Below are positions 1-11,900 of a DNA stretch of 64,000 nucleotides, in pieces (the first letter of the stretch is position 1; each line of letters opens with the position of its first letter). Below the pieces are notes generated by a model that saw only the letters and a list, made by a program, of their open reading frames with translations, had not been told where the DNA came from and searched no databases. Source of the stretch: Paragordius varius (taxonomy: Eukaryota; Nematomorpha); NCBI GenBank assembly GCA_964247055.1, contig OZ176051.1, positions 5,084,001 through 5,148,000 on the forward strand, in the 5' to 3' direction. The position numbers and the translations under genes were made by a program.

Positions 1-1635
1 GTCTAATTGATATTTTTCGAGATTTTTGTGGTTCTCCGCTTCTTTCATAAATACGGAAATCCTTAACATAATTTGATAAATCCTGGCCCTGTGATATTTT
101 AACAAAATTGTTTTTCCATTCATATTTATATTTTTTAGGGGTTGGAAATAAACCCTTATTTGGTTACGATTCCATATAATCAAAGAGGGTTCCGAACTAA
201 ATTCCATTAATTTCAAAGTATTACCAAAAATTTTGATTTTAGATTACAAAAAAATAGACATGCAATTATCGCTTCTCTCTAAATAATTCAAAAAATCTTT
301 AATATAAAAAATAATTATACATTTTAAAGTTCTTTTCCTTTTAAAAGGCTGACAGTGAGAATGAAAAGTGTGGAATTTAGGGTAAGGAAGTACGGTACAC
401 TAACACGCATAGTGCACGTGTTCGACGCCTTAACCTTTTAACCACCACGCTTTCTATTAAAAATTTAAAAAACAATTATTAAACAAAACTTGTAATCATT
501 TAAAATTTTTCCTTTGTTTTAATCGCTAGGATAAAATTTAATAACGATTTCAGACCCGATTTAATTTTGTTCTAAAACGATTAAAAAAGTTATTGGTTTT
601 TTAAAAAAACAGGTCTCTGCAAATCCCTATTTTAGTATTTTTATAAACTATAAATTATAATCATTTTGTTTAGAGGCACACAAAACTTTATTAAATGCAA
701 TCTTGCACATTAATTACGAACAATCATTCCTAATTATGGATTACTGAGAAATGTAATTATATATTGGGATAAGTATATGTAGTCAATTCATAACCCCCAT
801 ACCTCAAACTAAATGATGAAAATAATGATTTAATTCAAAATAAAAATTTACAATCCATCTTTGTTGCCAAATACGTAAGGCTTCTTGCTCATGAACCAAT
901 TTGTGACAATTAGTGGTTGGGTCCAATGTAAACTAAAAAATATATGCAAAAATAATATTTTTGAATCATAATTAAAAAGTAATACGCCTTTTTGTATAAT
1001 GAAATGTAAGAATTATGAAAATACATATATTAATTGTGTCAAATTGTTTTTGATTCATATTTTTAGGGAGAGTGAATGTTTCATCCGCAAAATACTGAGG
1101 TCAAACATCATTAGGAGAAAAAAATGCTATAATTTAAACGCTATAAACATGAATAAAGATTTTGGCTAAAACTTTTAACCCATAAACGTTTAAAATTATA
1201 TAATTATAATAAAAATAGGTAAAATACTCAAGGATGTAATAATATTAAAACTTTACCAAACACATTTTTTGTTTTTCCAAAACTTTGAAATACTTATAAA
1301 TATATATAATACAACTTTTATATAATCCATTTTTTTGAAAATCATTAAAGTTTTAAAACTGTGCTCTCGTACCTAGTGGGATATCAAAAAGCATGGAGCG
1401 TATTCAAAGGCTTTAATATTGTTTATATGTTTACTCGATAATAACTATAATTTTACCGAGAATTTTAAATAGTGTGGGTATATCCTAACATATTTTGACG
1501 AGTTTTTAATAAATAAATTGCGGAATATACAATATAATTTGTGTTTAACTATATTTTTCAGTGTATTGATTTTGGTTTTAACATGTGAAATTAGGACTAA
1601 ACCACAAAAACAGATTAAGTTAACTTTTTCCGAGG
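1..1635. other. Gene-free AT-rich stretch
   Basis: No reading frame with protein-family character was seen on either strand. The stretch is dominated by A/T runs. The only structured item is a short interspersed repeat copy near 346-440, listed separately. Confidence 0.5.
346..440 (+). repeat. Short interspersed repeat, copy 1
   Basis: The segment beginning GGCTGACAGTGAGAATGAAA resembles segments at 43153-43245 (same strand) and 57690-57835 (reverse strand). All three share a GCTGACxGTGA-type start, and the latter two also share a GTGAAGCCTTAACACTCG-like block. The copies sit in intergenic DNA, an HSP90 intron and a VPS33A intron, as expected of a dispersed SINE-like or MITE-like repeat. Copy 1 is the least similar. 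No coding capacity is seen. Confidence 0.35.
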
Positions 1636-1810
1636 TGTCACTGCTGGAATGTACATTCGCAACAGCTAGCCTACTTTGACCACATTATGAGATTTAAGTC
1701 AAGTCTTTGATGTTGGGAAAGGTTAGCAGTGCGTGTAAAAGGGACTGAAGCAGGATAAGGGGCATGGACTATATTTTATAAGAAACCAATGCAACCTTGG
1801 CAGAACTCAA
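1636..1810 (+). mobile_element. Decayed LINE 3'-end fragment (plus copy)
   Basis: This stretch is similar, in inverted orientation, to 2127-2347. Both contain a block around the sequence CTACTTTGxCCACATTATGA followed by a matching tract ending in the block CTTGGCAGAACTCA. The minus-strand partner translates to a motif like the C-terminal end of non-LTR retrotransposon ORF2 proteins (SYFGHIM). It is badly decayed, with no intact frame. Confidence 0.4.
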
Positions 1811-2126
1811 CATTAAAATAAAAATCGCAATCTATGGGGAAGTTATATTTACCATATTACAAAAAGTCGAGCTCGACTTACATACACATTTTTTTGTGTA
1901 TAGATGTTTTGGTTATTCGATATTTCTTTTAGTATTAAAAATATATCGTGAAAAATTTGACGGTTTGCATTGTAAATTGTTATAATAAAAACATGAATGG
2001 TCAGCTTCCTAGCGTTCCTGTTTTTATACTTTTATATGAGGTATCTGAAATTTCATTAGATATATTGAAAGCTCATCATCGACTCTATCTAATAAATTAA
2101 TCTTAGGACATACAAGCCCCTTGATA

Positions 2127-2347
2127 GCTGAGTTCTGCCAAGTTTGCATGGGTTTATTGTAAAATATTGTCCGTGCATCACTAACTTTTCCCAAGTGAGT
2201 TATCATAATGTGGCCAAAGTAGGATAGTTTGGTGCGGATGAACATTCCAAGCAATGACATATCGGGATTGATTTTATTTAAAAAGTCGACTTCGATTGTA
2301 ACAATACACAGATACATATATACACTGTGTGCAAAAAAGAGGGTCAT
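2127..2347 (-). mobile_element. Decayed LINE 3'-end fragment (minus copy)
   Basis: On the minus strand a frame from 2347 reads ...MFIRTKLSYFGHIMITHLGK..., which resembles the region downstream of the reverse transcriptase in LINE ORF2 proteins (typically LxYFGHIxR...GKxxGKRxRGRP). The same motif class appears as YFGHIKRA in the better-preserved LINE at 11540-12666. Together with 1636-1810 it forms an inverted pair of related fragments. The upstream polymerase is missing. Confidence 0.45.
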
Positions 2348-3002
2348 TTTGATTTAACGAAAAAAATTTTTTTTTAATAAGATAGCTTATGACCAGTGAA
2401 TTCATTTGCCGCAAAAATTTTTATTTGTTGACAACCTATTTTTTGAAATATTGAGAGAAAATCAAAATCGGGCAAAAAGTGAAAATTAAGGATAACTTTG
2501 GAATATATATATATTATACAATGGAATCCTGATCTTTTCGAGTTTTAGGTCTCTCTTGCCAAACATTTTGTTTTCTGTCATAGGTTGAAATAGTGCCAGG
2601 CAGTGGTGTATTTCGCTTGGCACTTGATGATAAAGACGATCTTTGGGTCGATTGAGGTTTTTCCTCAGGCGTAACGGGCGGTACTTTGACAATGCTATGA
2701 TGATCATGCTAAATGGTACATGTTTAAACATTATCAAAATATGTGTTGTTTGAAACGAATGATATCAATTTTTATATGTTAACATCTTCAAATTTACATA
2801 TATAATGAAATGCTTTTTAATTTATGAAACGAAAACAAAAGAATAGATAAGTGTTGTCGGCATAGTGCTGCGCCTTTTATGAAAAAACCGCGCCAGATTT
2901 AATAAGTTTAGAGGAGTTAAACACACTTAAATGCCCCAAGCGAGGAATATGATAAAACTCACGTCTGTTCATATAATTGTTACTATTTTGTGCTCTTAAT
3001 AG
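2348..3002. other. Gene-free AT-rich stretch
   Basis: A short minus-strand frame (2737-2486) has no recognisable domain and was not called. Nothing else is seen. Confidence 0.4.
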
Positions 3003-3526
3003 CAAGGATATCCAACACCCGGCCCGCGGCCCTCTAAAAAAATTTTACAGCCCGCGAAAATTTGAAAAAAATTAAAAGTTACAACATTCTATAATTCAAA
3101 AAATATCTAATAAAATTTTAAAATATTTATCATATACTGAATATTATTTTTTAATTATCTATTTTGTTTAACGACTACCATTAATTGTTAAAGGGTTATT
3201 TAAGGGCTTTTTAAATATTTATATATACCATATATTACTCATATATTGAATTTTGTAAAATACCCTGAGTTCTTTAGGAAAATATTATAATTTATTTAAA
3301 ATTTTTATTGGCAAAACCGTGAAGATAAGTAACTTTTTAATAAAATTGTAGGCAAATCATATACCTTTCGATTGTCAACGGAACAAAAATTAAAATAAAG
3401 ATTATATATATGGTGGCTGTAAATTTTTTACAGTACCGAGATTGATATATAATAATTTTTTTTATAAATGTCCATTTGTTTTATTTTTCAATGCGGCTCA
3501 TGTACTAATTGTATTGGATGCCCCTG
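3003..3526. mobile_element. Non-autonomous hAT-type element (MITE)
   Basis: The left end reads CAAGGATATCCAACACCCGG and the right end, reverse-complemented, reads CAGGGGCATCCAATACAATT, an imperfect terminal inverted repeat of the CAGGGGTGTCCAA type common in hAT elements. A GGCCCGCGGCCC block follows the left end. The flanks are near-identical 8-bp direct repeats, CTTAATAG (2995-3002) and CTTTATAG (3527-3534), consistent with an 8-bp hAT target-site duplication. There is no open reading frame. Confidence 0.7.
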
Positions 3527-3544
3527 CTTTATAGTATATATATA

Positions 3545-3800
3545 TACCATTTACAATTCAAATTCACCCTTGAACAATTCAAATTCACCCTCAAATAAAT
3601 TATGTGTTTTTTAAAATTAAAAATTACTACCTGTATTTTCATATATTTTTTTTAAAAAAAAATAAAATGATACTGAAAAAATAATGAACTATGCCATAAA
3701 GAAATATTTTATATTAATAATGAGTTATATTATTTCGAAAACAAATTGTTTTTTTAGGGTGAATTTGAATTGTTCAAGGGTTTTGAACTGTAGATGGTAT
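3545..3800. mobile_element. MITE, TTCAAATTCACCC family, copy 1
   Basis: The terminal inverted repeats are about 45 bp. The left end starts ATACCATTTACAATTC and continues with two AATTCAAATTCACCCT blocks; the right end mirrors this with AGGGTGAATTTGAATTG and ends ATGGTAT. Related copies lie at 47938-48172 and 59641-59891. They also share an internal block including CTATGCCATAAAGA. There is no coding capacity. The flanking TA-rich DNA hides the target duplication. Confidence 0.7.
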
Positions 3801-5222
3801 TTGATAATTGTTTTTGCTCATAATTTAATTTATATATTGAATGGTAATTTTTAGGGGGGAAGCGAAACACGGCTAATAATTATATTAACAGATTTTATCA
3901 AAAATTTTAACATCTTTGGAACAAAGAAATAGGCATTTGCTTAACAGTTAAATCTTCGATTATCTTATACAACATGAGTATGTATATGTAAATTAAAATT
4001 TGGCTTTGATTATTTCCATCAAACTTGAATTGTCCTTGAACTAACCACCTTTCTTAACAACAATTTCATTGGATATCTTGGTTTTTTTGTCAAATACATA
4101 TGAAAATTATAAAGTATACCTTTAAATGTTCCTCAATTAAGGCGGCATGAGGCGTAACACTCATCCGATCTAAATGACAACTACCAACTTTTCTTGCACT
4201 CCCTATAACTCTTTTCCCATGGGTTGGGCTTTCTTTGAGGGAAGAGCGTTTGGGTTGGCTTTGCATTTAACTTTGATTTTATGATGTAAAGACACGAGAC
4301 ACCTTTTTTATTATGGTGTAATATTTTTTTTAAATAAAAATAATGATTGTTGATTGTATGAAGCGCGAGCAACTCAATTATTTTTTAAATTGAAAATTAA
4401 GGCAATCATGATTAGGGTTGGATTTTGATTGACTTTTACGCAAAGAGCTATAAGAATGTGATTAATTTTAACTACTTAAATCATTGCGCTGAAATTTTAT
4501 ACATTTTAAGCATTAAAAATGATAAAAGCTTTTTTGATAAAGTCCAATAATTATTATAAAAACTTGCTACCAATTATAACTATATTAATTTATACTAACT
4601 GAAAATTTTAATAAAGGAAATATCTTTCCAATTTTAAAATGAATTTTATTTAATTCAATCTGATAACAATATATGATATGACAATTTACATTTTCGGTAG
4701 AAGGGATCTAACCATTTTTATTTTGTTGTATAATTGACCTGTGGTGTAGCTAAGGGGTGGAAAGTGGGCCTGATGCAGAGGGTGCCATAGTGAGTGCCAA
4801 ATTTTAAATTTTTTTAATTTAACATAAAAAATAGATATTTAAAAGTTATTATTTAAAATAATACATAAAAAATCTACCCATTTATGAGCACGGTTTGAAT
4901 TTGATTATTTTTTTTTAAAAATACAAGGTGTTTCATGGAGGGAAAGGGGGCGCCATCCTCTGTAGTTGACCGATTTTAAGTTTGACTTATAAGTTTTGTC
5001 TTCCTCACAATAATGTCATGTGTTAAATAGCAAGTAAAACACTTATAATTAAATGAATGCTATTAAAATGAATCTTTTTTTATAAACTTAACTCGAAATA
5101 TAAATAAATTTTAATTTTATTTTATCGCATTCCTAGCCAATATAATTATTTATATTTTAAGATTGTAACGCGAAATTCATCGTTTAACTTTATAAATTTT
5201 CTTTTTGAAACTTTGGTTCATG
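3801..5222. other. Gene-free stretch
   Basis: No gene was recognised. A minus-strand frame at 4372-4181 has no family resemblance. The stretch 4739-4965 (CTGTGGTGTAGCTAAGGGG ... CCATCCTCTGTAGTTGA) may be another small decayed transposon, but ends and target duplication are not clear. Confidence 0.35.
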
Positions 5223-6582
5223 GTAATGTGACCAGATAGGCTGTTTTTCGCAGTACAGTACTGGATTTTCTGCAAAAAACTGCGACTGTACTGCGCCCAT
5301 TTTTGTACTGCTTTTTGAAATTAATAAAAAATAATTTTTTATAAATATATATTAATTGCCTTTTATTTATCAAAAAAATTATTTTAGAATTTGATTAGTA
5401 CCCTCTGTAAAAACAACCCCATAATTTGTAAAGAAATGGTATTTTGGGGTAAAAAAATATGATTGGCCTATTTTTGGTTAATATATTTTCTGCTTGAATT
5501 ATACATATTGTATTTTGAATCGGTTTAACCGCTTATGATTCAGCCTTTCGCGCAGTGGCGAAACTATAAATCTCGAACTCCAGAGTAAGATCTAGGCTAA
5601 TGGCTCTTTCACTCAGGGCTTCCGCAAAAAGAGGTGCCTCAAAATTTAAAATTAACAAAATTAATTTATGATATTTTAATAAATATTTGATCAGGTTTAA
5701 AAAGTTTATTTTTTGTCATTATCAAACGGAAAATTATATAGAAATTGTTAACCGGTAACTAATATTTAAAATTTATTATATATGGCATATGATTTCGAAA
5801 TAACCTTTTTTCGTATTAGTAAGAGTTTTTACGTTTTCTATAATTATTAGATGAGGGGTATGATAATACTTAATTTTCCAAAACATTAATTATTTTTGGT
5901 TTTCATATTCTTTTGCATAAACAAATTTGAGATATTTTGTTGAAGCGTACTTTTAACGATTTCGAAGCATGATGGAAACGGTATAACGCTTTAAGATATA
6001 ATTTTCTAAATAATTCGGTGATGTTGAACATTCAGAATTTTATTTGAAAGGTATGTTTGCATGCAATTGGTGAATTTTTGTAAAAGCAATTTTTATTTAA
6101 CATCAATTTGAAAACGAACGAATATTTTAATCAAAATTCTGAATGAAAAATTTTTTAGCATTATCGAATTATATAAACAAATGGTATAATCTTAACCATT
6201 TATATCGGTTTCATCATGCTTAAAATAGTATGAAGTACGCTTCAACAAAATTTTGCTATAAATTAATTGAAATATGCATTTTTTTAAAAAATATATTTAG
6301 TCGATATCAAAATTTAGCATATATTTAAAATTATTGCACAAGGTCGGAATTTTTGAGTTTATTTTAAAAGAACAGTCCATTTTAAAAAAGCCAAAAAATT
6401 TGGGATTATAAAAATTTAAACCAACAACAACAATAATCCTATTTTCCTATTAGAATAAATATATTTCATCTTAGTATTTTTTTTGTAGAAACTGTTTAAT
6501 ATACCAAACCGATGGTGTAAAAACAGGCAAAGTATGTTTTGATTTTGTACTGCATCAAAGTTCAAAATATTTGGTCACATTA
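5223..6582. mobile_element. TIR element containing a nested MITE
   Basis: The left end TAATGTGACCAGATAGG and the right end, reading TATTTGGTCACATTA near 6568-6582, form a short inverted terminal match. The left part (5229-5638) is about 410 bp that recurs, collinear and on the opposite strand, at 28557-28147. A second element (5900-6350) appears inserted in the right half. No transposase frame was found, so the autonomous parent is unknown. Confidence 0.45.
5900..6350. mobile_element. MITE, TTGTTGAAGCGTAC family, copy 1
   Basis: This is a nearly palindromic segment. The left arm contains TTTTGTTGAAGCGTACTTTT followed by GAAGCATGATGGAAACGGTAT. The right arm reads TTTCATCATGCTT ... AGTACGCTTCAACAAAATTT. 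The same arms bound the larger element at 25990-27800. The element is non-coding and lies inside the 5223-6582 element. Confidence 0.6.
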
Positions 6583-8226
6583 GTGTATGGTGTAGAAACA
6601 TGAACCCACGATGGAAATACAAATTATAAGTAGTATATCATTTTTAGTTAATTTGGTCTTAAAAAACAAATTATTTATGAAATTCTGAGTCGACAAATTT
6701 CTAGCTTACGCCAACACATAGAGATATTTAAAAATTAACTTTGTCATTTGACCACTCTTAGAGTAAAAGAAGCTTAAAATTCGCCTAAATCCCAACCTTT
6801 TTTTGTTCACGCCTCACCAAATTAAAAATAAAAGTTCCCCCTCAAAAAATCCATGATAAAAAATATAATATAAGAATCCCAATTAATGATATCCTTATAT
6901 CTGCATTTTTTAAATACTAAATAACTTATACATATTGATTTAAATGACATTCTACCATTCGAAAAATCAGTCTTTTGCGCTCTTCCAATGATATAAAATA
7001 CATGGCTATATATCTAAAACTTTTAATTTTGAAAATATCGAGTTTAATGTTAAATCGTGGCCAAAAATTTTCCACAAACCCTAATAAAAAAATTCTTTGG
7101 TAGACTAATTTTTTTTAGATTACTTTAATGAAATGAATTTCTTTACAAAAATGGCACGTAAAAAATTTGTTGTCAAGTGTAATAATAAAATCAAAAACAA
7201 TTGGATAAGTGTACATAAAGTATTAATATATTTGTTGTTTGGTATCCTAATGTAATATAATAAAAATCTAATCTTATCTAATATATTTTTATCAAATTTT
7301 AAAAAATACTGGCTTTTAGACTCTCTCTTGTGACAATGATGATAAATACGATAAAAATAAAGTATGTCAGATGTTTTTTAATTGCAATTTATATAAGAGT
7401 GTAACAATATTAAAAGTATTGCCATAATAAATGCAGAATTAAACGGTTCTTTAAATCAGCTGCTTCCGATTACTGTTCTTTACGCTTTTTCGGTTTCAGA
7501 ACAAGTTTTTTAAAAATTGGAGAATGTTTTAAAACGGTTCTTAAACTTTCAACACTGTTCTAGTTCCAATTCTCATCGTGAAACAACCAGCTTAAAAGAC
7601 AATACAATTTTTTTTGTTAAGTATCAAGTAACAATAAATAAAATTTTCGCAATTGGACCCATCATGTTGCAAAAATTTTGGAAGGATATTTGTGATTATT
7701 TTGCCGTTTTTTCTCGTTTTTAAATATTATCATATATATTTTCAAATATCGCAGAAAATGCTTTAAAATTTGATAGAATCATATCATTCCACAAGAAATA
7801 CCCATTTTTTATTATTCATTCTTTGAATTTTAACGAGCAAAGTTGTCCCATCTAATATATTGATATAATCCGTTAAAATTTTCAAAAAGTCAATGTAATT
7901 ACATTAGAATCTATATTATTTATTTTAAACATAAATAGACTTAAATGCAGTAGATTTTAACTCAGAAAATAAATATCATTGGATATTTTTTAAAGTCTCT
8001 TAGTTAATTTGATATTGATAACTTTTTTTGAGAACGAGAAATCCGGTAACTATAAAACAAAGTATATTTCTGGTTCTAAAATTGACATACAATGTATTAT
8101 TATACTAATACCATAGAAATCACATTTATATCTATTACAGACGACAATGTTATACAAATTTCAACCCTTATCGAAAGATTGTGTAAATATTTATTTTATT
8201 TTAAATTTTATATATATAAACATATA
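6583..8226. other. Gene-free stretch upstream of YEATS4 3' end
   Basis: Apart from a hAT end fragment at 7435-7600 nothing recognisable is present. The minus-strand YEATS4 transcript should end somewhere just below 8227. Confidence 0.4.
7435..7600 (-). mobile_element. hAT end fragment
   Basis: Reverse-complemented, this stretch matches the left end of the hAT element at 26247-27459. Shared blocks include CACGATGAG, GAACAGTGTT-like sequence, TTTTTAAAAAAC, GAAACCGAAAAA and GTAAAGAACAG in the same order. Only the subterminal non-coding region is present. Confidence 0.5.
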
Positions 8227-8958
8227 TTATGCCGTATTTTTCTCATGATTTTCAATTTGAGCGTGATATGCTTTCATCAGTTCCTGATTGGCCCTCAATT
8301 TTTCATTATACATTTTAATGTCGTGATTAACTTTGGCCTGAGCCTCAGCAATTGCTTTAAGGACAAGTATCTTTTTTTCTTCAAAATTTGTCGAATGATC
8401 TTGCGATATAGGGAGGTTTTCGCTATCATACTTGGTTAATAGTCTGTGCATAAATAATGTTGGTTCCTGAAACGTTAATTCATCATAAAATTCGGACACA
8501 ACTAGGTTACGATCCAGATCTGGTATGGATATTCCACTAAAATTAGATTCATTTGATGACTGAGATAAATTTAGGGGAAATAATTTGAGGATATGGTATA
8601 TAATTACTGGTTTTTCTTGCACATCCATAAAGAATATTTTGATTTGAATCTCAAATTCACCCCACCCTGTTTCAGTTATTTCATATGGAGGTTCCATAAC
8701 GACTCGATTTTGATTTAGGCCATAGCTTTCGTGCAATTTAAATTGAACTTTTTTAATAAACATTGATAAATCATCACCTTCTTTGTAGGGCCTAAGATAT
8801 ACGGTCCATTTATGTGTGTGTCCATCAGACTCTCGCTTATATCCAAAATATTCAGCCACATTTCCATAAACTATCGATTTAATAATGGTTTCATTTTTAA
8901 CGCGAGTTGTAGTGATTGTAGTATTTCCATCCATACGAGCAAATAAATCATTTGTCAC
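8227..8958 (-). CDS. YEATS4: YEATS-domain protein, GAS41/YEATS4 type
   Basis: This is an intron-less 243-codon gene. It encodes the histone-acyl-lysine reader that in other animals is a subunit of the TIP60/SRCAP chromatin complexes. The YEATS fold is clear: [28 protein letters not shown], a [10 protein letters not shown] strand, and [19 protein letters not shown] with the aromatic-cage and loop residues, followed by [14 protein letters not shown]. The C-terminal 60 residues are a charged helix, matching the family coiled coil used for complex assembly. Human YEATS4 is 227 aa, so length fits. The start could be the first ATG (8958) or the second in frame (8934); both precede the domain. The gene faces CDK11 with only 10 bp between start codons, so the two must share a promoter. 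No regulatory motif was identified. Confidence 0.95.
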   Translation of the reverse strand: MTNDLFARMDGNTTITTTRVKNETIIKSIVYGNVAEYFGYKRESDGHTHKWTVYLRPYKEGDDLSMFIKKVQFKLHESYGLNQNRVVMEPPYEITETGWGEFEIQIKIFFMDVQEKPVIIYHILKLFPLNLSQSSNESNFSGISIPDLDRNLVVSEFYDELTFQEPTLFMHRLLTKYDSENLPISQDHSTNFEEKKILVLKAIAEAQAKVNHDIKMYNEKLRANQELMKAYHAQIENHEKNTA

Positions 8959-8968
8959 CTTTTTTTAC
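8959..8968. promoter_or_regulatory. Ten-base gap between divergent start codons
   Basis: The ATG of YEATS4 (8958, minus) and the first in-frame ATG of CDK11 (8969, plus) are separated by 10 bp of mostly T. Promoter and 5' UTR sequence must therefore overlap the opposite coding regions, unless CDK11 really starts at the second in-frame ATG (9225, exon 2), which would give about 260 bp. Confidence 0.6.
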
Positions 8969-11900
8969 ATGTTCCAACAGCCATTTTCTGCCGACGAGCT
9001 ATCCCCTGGCAATACCAAACGGCACAAAATCCATAAAAAAATCCATCGTAATAAATATTCGTATCAAGAAAATCATGAAGCTAATATAGAAAAATTAAGT
9101 CATAATAATTCTTATCCTGACTCATCAGTAACTAAGTAATATTTGATTTTTTTATTTTACGGCCTGGGAATAATATGTAAATTTTATGATAAACTTGTAT
9201 GTATTATTTAGATTTAATGAAAAAATGCAGTTGGATCTTGAGGAACTAATGGATTACCAAAGCAACCTAATGAATAAAATAGCGTTATACTTTCCCGCTT
9301 ACCAAGGGTGTCGAAGTGTAGAAGAATTTCAATGCCTTAATCGCATAGAAGAAGGAACATACGGTGTTGTTTATAGAGCCAAAAATAAAAAAACAGGTTT
9401 TATTTTATTTTAATTTCTAAAGGTGAATTAGTTGCTTTAAAACGTCTAAAAATGGAAAAGGAAAAAGAAGGTTTCCCAATTACATCTTTGAGAGAAATAA
9501 ATACCTTAATGAAAGCTCATCATCCTAACGTCGTTTCTATACTGGTAAAAATTTAAATTTTTTTAGTTTTAAATATTGGGCAAAACAAATAATAACTAGT
9601 GTCACTTCCAATTAAAATATTTTAGTAACAAATTTAAATAAAACATTTTTAAATGAGTAAACCGTTACTTCGCAAAGGTGTGTTTTAATTTCAAGAAATT
9701 TTAATTTACTCATTATTAAATAAATTATGCATTATAGGAAATCGTTGTGGGAAGTAATATGGACAAAATTTACATTGTTATGGAATTTGTCGAACATGAT
9801 CTCAAATCCCTCATGGAAACAATGAAACAATCATTTTTAATCGGTAATTCTTATTTTTCAAAGTTAACCTTAACTTTTTTTTCTTGGAAAAAGTTAAGAG
9901 TTTTTACCAACTTTTATGGACTTTTGACCTTATCTGGCTGGCATAAGGAAAAAGAGTTTTATGGTGTATTTGACTATACTATCAAAACTTTTTTTTCTTT
10001 TTAAGACCTCTGTGTAAACATACAACTAATTTTTTTATTATAATAATGTATAACTTTATTATGTATGTGTGTGTGTTAGGAGGCATATAGAATGAAATGT
10101 GAAATGATCAGTTGGAAGGAAAAGAATGGTCTATCTTTTTGTGATTGATATTATGCACACAACATATACTCAATCGCGCTCCACTGTACACTATTTGTAC
10201 ATTTGTATCGATTTAAAATGCTCTATTTCCACTTTACTCATATATTTTTTTTTAAATCTATTTGTGGTTTTTATAGTTCAGGATATTATATACTGCTAAA
10301 GATTTTTGCTATTTTATACTGCGAAAAACTATGCATCCCAAATGACCAAATACAGGTATTATTATATCTTATGCTTTCAATATAAAATTTTCCTAAAATA
10401 ACCGATATGGTCGTTTAATTTTTGATAAACAAGCTTAAAGTATTAACCGGTTTATTGGATATAAGAGCTAAGGGTTTTTTAAATATAATATTTTTTTAGT
10501 TTCAGTCTGGATTACTCTAAAAAAACTTTGTTGTAAAAAATATGTAATTTTATATAGGCATCGCGGCAAAGAGTTCCATAATATTTATATATTAATTATA
10601 TTTACAAACCTTATATTACGCTTTAAATTAAAATTAAACTGGTTCAAATTTTAAAAAAAGAGTTTTCCCGAAATTCTAAATATTAACTTTCTATCACACA
10701 GGTTACTTATTTTGCATGAACCCTACTAGCCCTGTACTAGTTTTTTTCACTTTCACCTGACCTTAATTATATATTAGCCACTACCATTTTATTTGAATTC
10801 GTTTAGTAAGTTTATATATTTCGTTTTTATTATATTAAAATATTTCATAATAATTAAGGTATTTAAAAATACGTCTTCTCTCTTCTTGTAATTAATTTTT
10901 AGAAATCTATATTTATAAACTGAAACATGCGTTTTTCTTTGGGGTTCGAGTATAATCAAAATATCATAAAAGTTGGATTTATAGAAAATATTTTTCCTCC
11001 TCGCACATAACCCTAACATCTATAGTTTTCAATCCAAATTTTGTCCCTATCAAATCTTAAATATTAAACCACTTAATGCCTCTATTCAAGATTATCAACT
11101 ACATTGTCAGATCTACAGAACTCAATACTCAAATGGATAAAGCTAATAAATCTTACTCATTTAATAGTAAAAAAAAAGGTCGACATCGTAAACTTTTCAA
11201 TTTACTCTTCCATTAAGATTTTCATATAAAAATTAAACAAGCCTAAGACAGAAAAAAATGAATAATACTAGCACGCTTACCTCCTTTGGGTGGAGAAATA
11301 TTGTATAAAGGTTATAGAATAAATTCTCATTAAATATATTTAAGAAAAATCATTTTTTTGATGATTCGTAAACCCCTATAGTAACCGCATTTTAAAAAAT
11401 GACGTATATATCAGATATATATTTTACCAAATAGACCTAATATCCTTTTAATTTGTATCATTGAAAAATTTGATTGTAATATATTTATTTATTTTGTCCT
11501 GATAAACCCCAAAAAGTTAATCACATCCACACTACGATACAACAACGTAGATGATTGAATATTCAAATCTATAAAAATGATATACTACAAAACAATAAAC
11601 TGCGTCAGATTAACACTAAGCAACACGGCTTTTGGTCCAAATGAATCTGGTCTTCATCAAGGCTCTATCCTAAGCCCTTTACTTTTCATATTAATAATGG
11701 ATTACCAAACAAAAGATATAAAACAAGGCCCACCATGGGAATTTATCTATGCGGAGGACATTGTCCTCACCGCAACATCAATGGAAGAATTAAATAAAAA
11801 GTACAACACATGGATATTACACTTAGAAAAGGTTGGAATGAAAATAAATATAAGCAAAACAAAGGTGCTGATAACGGGTGAAACTGTATATGAACGACCT

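Noticed and set aside
1797-1985. Plus-strand 62-codon frame
   Set aside because: No family resemblance; overlaps a decayed LINE fragment and has random composition.
5545-5590. Possible tRNA gene (A- and B-box-like sequences)
   Set aside because: The boxes are too close together and no cloverleaf could be drawn; treated as part of a dispersed repeat.
8092-8439. Plus-strand frame of 115 codons
   Set aside because: It is the antisense of YEATS4, which has clear family identity on the minus strand.
10789-11019. Minus-strand 76-codon frame in CDK11 intron 4
   Set aside because: No recognisable motif and no neighbouring coding pieces.
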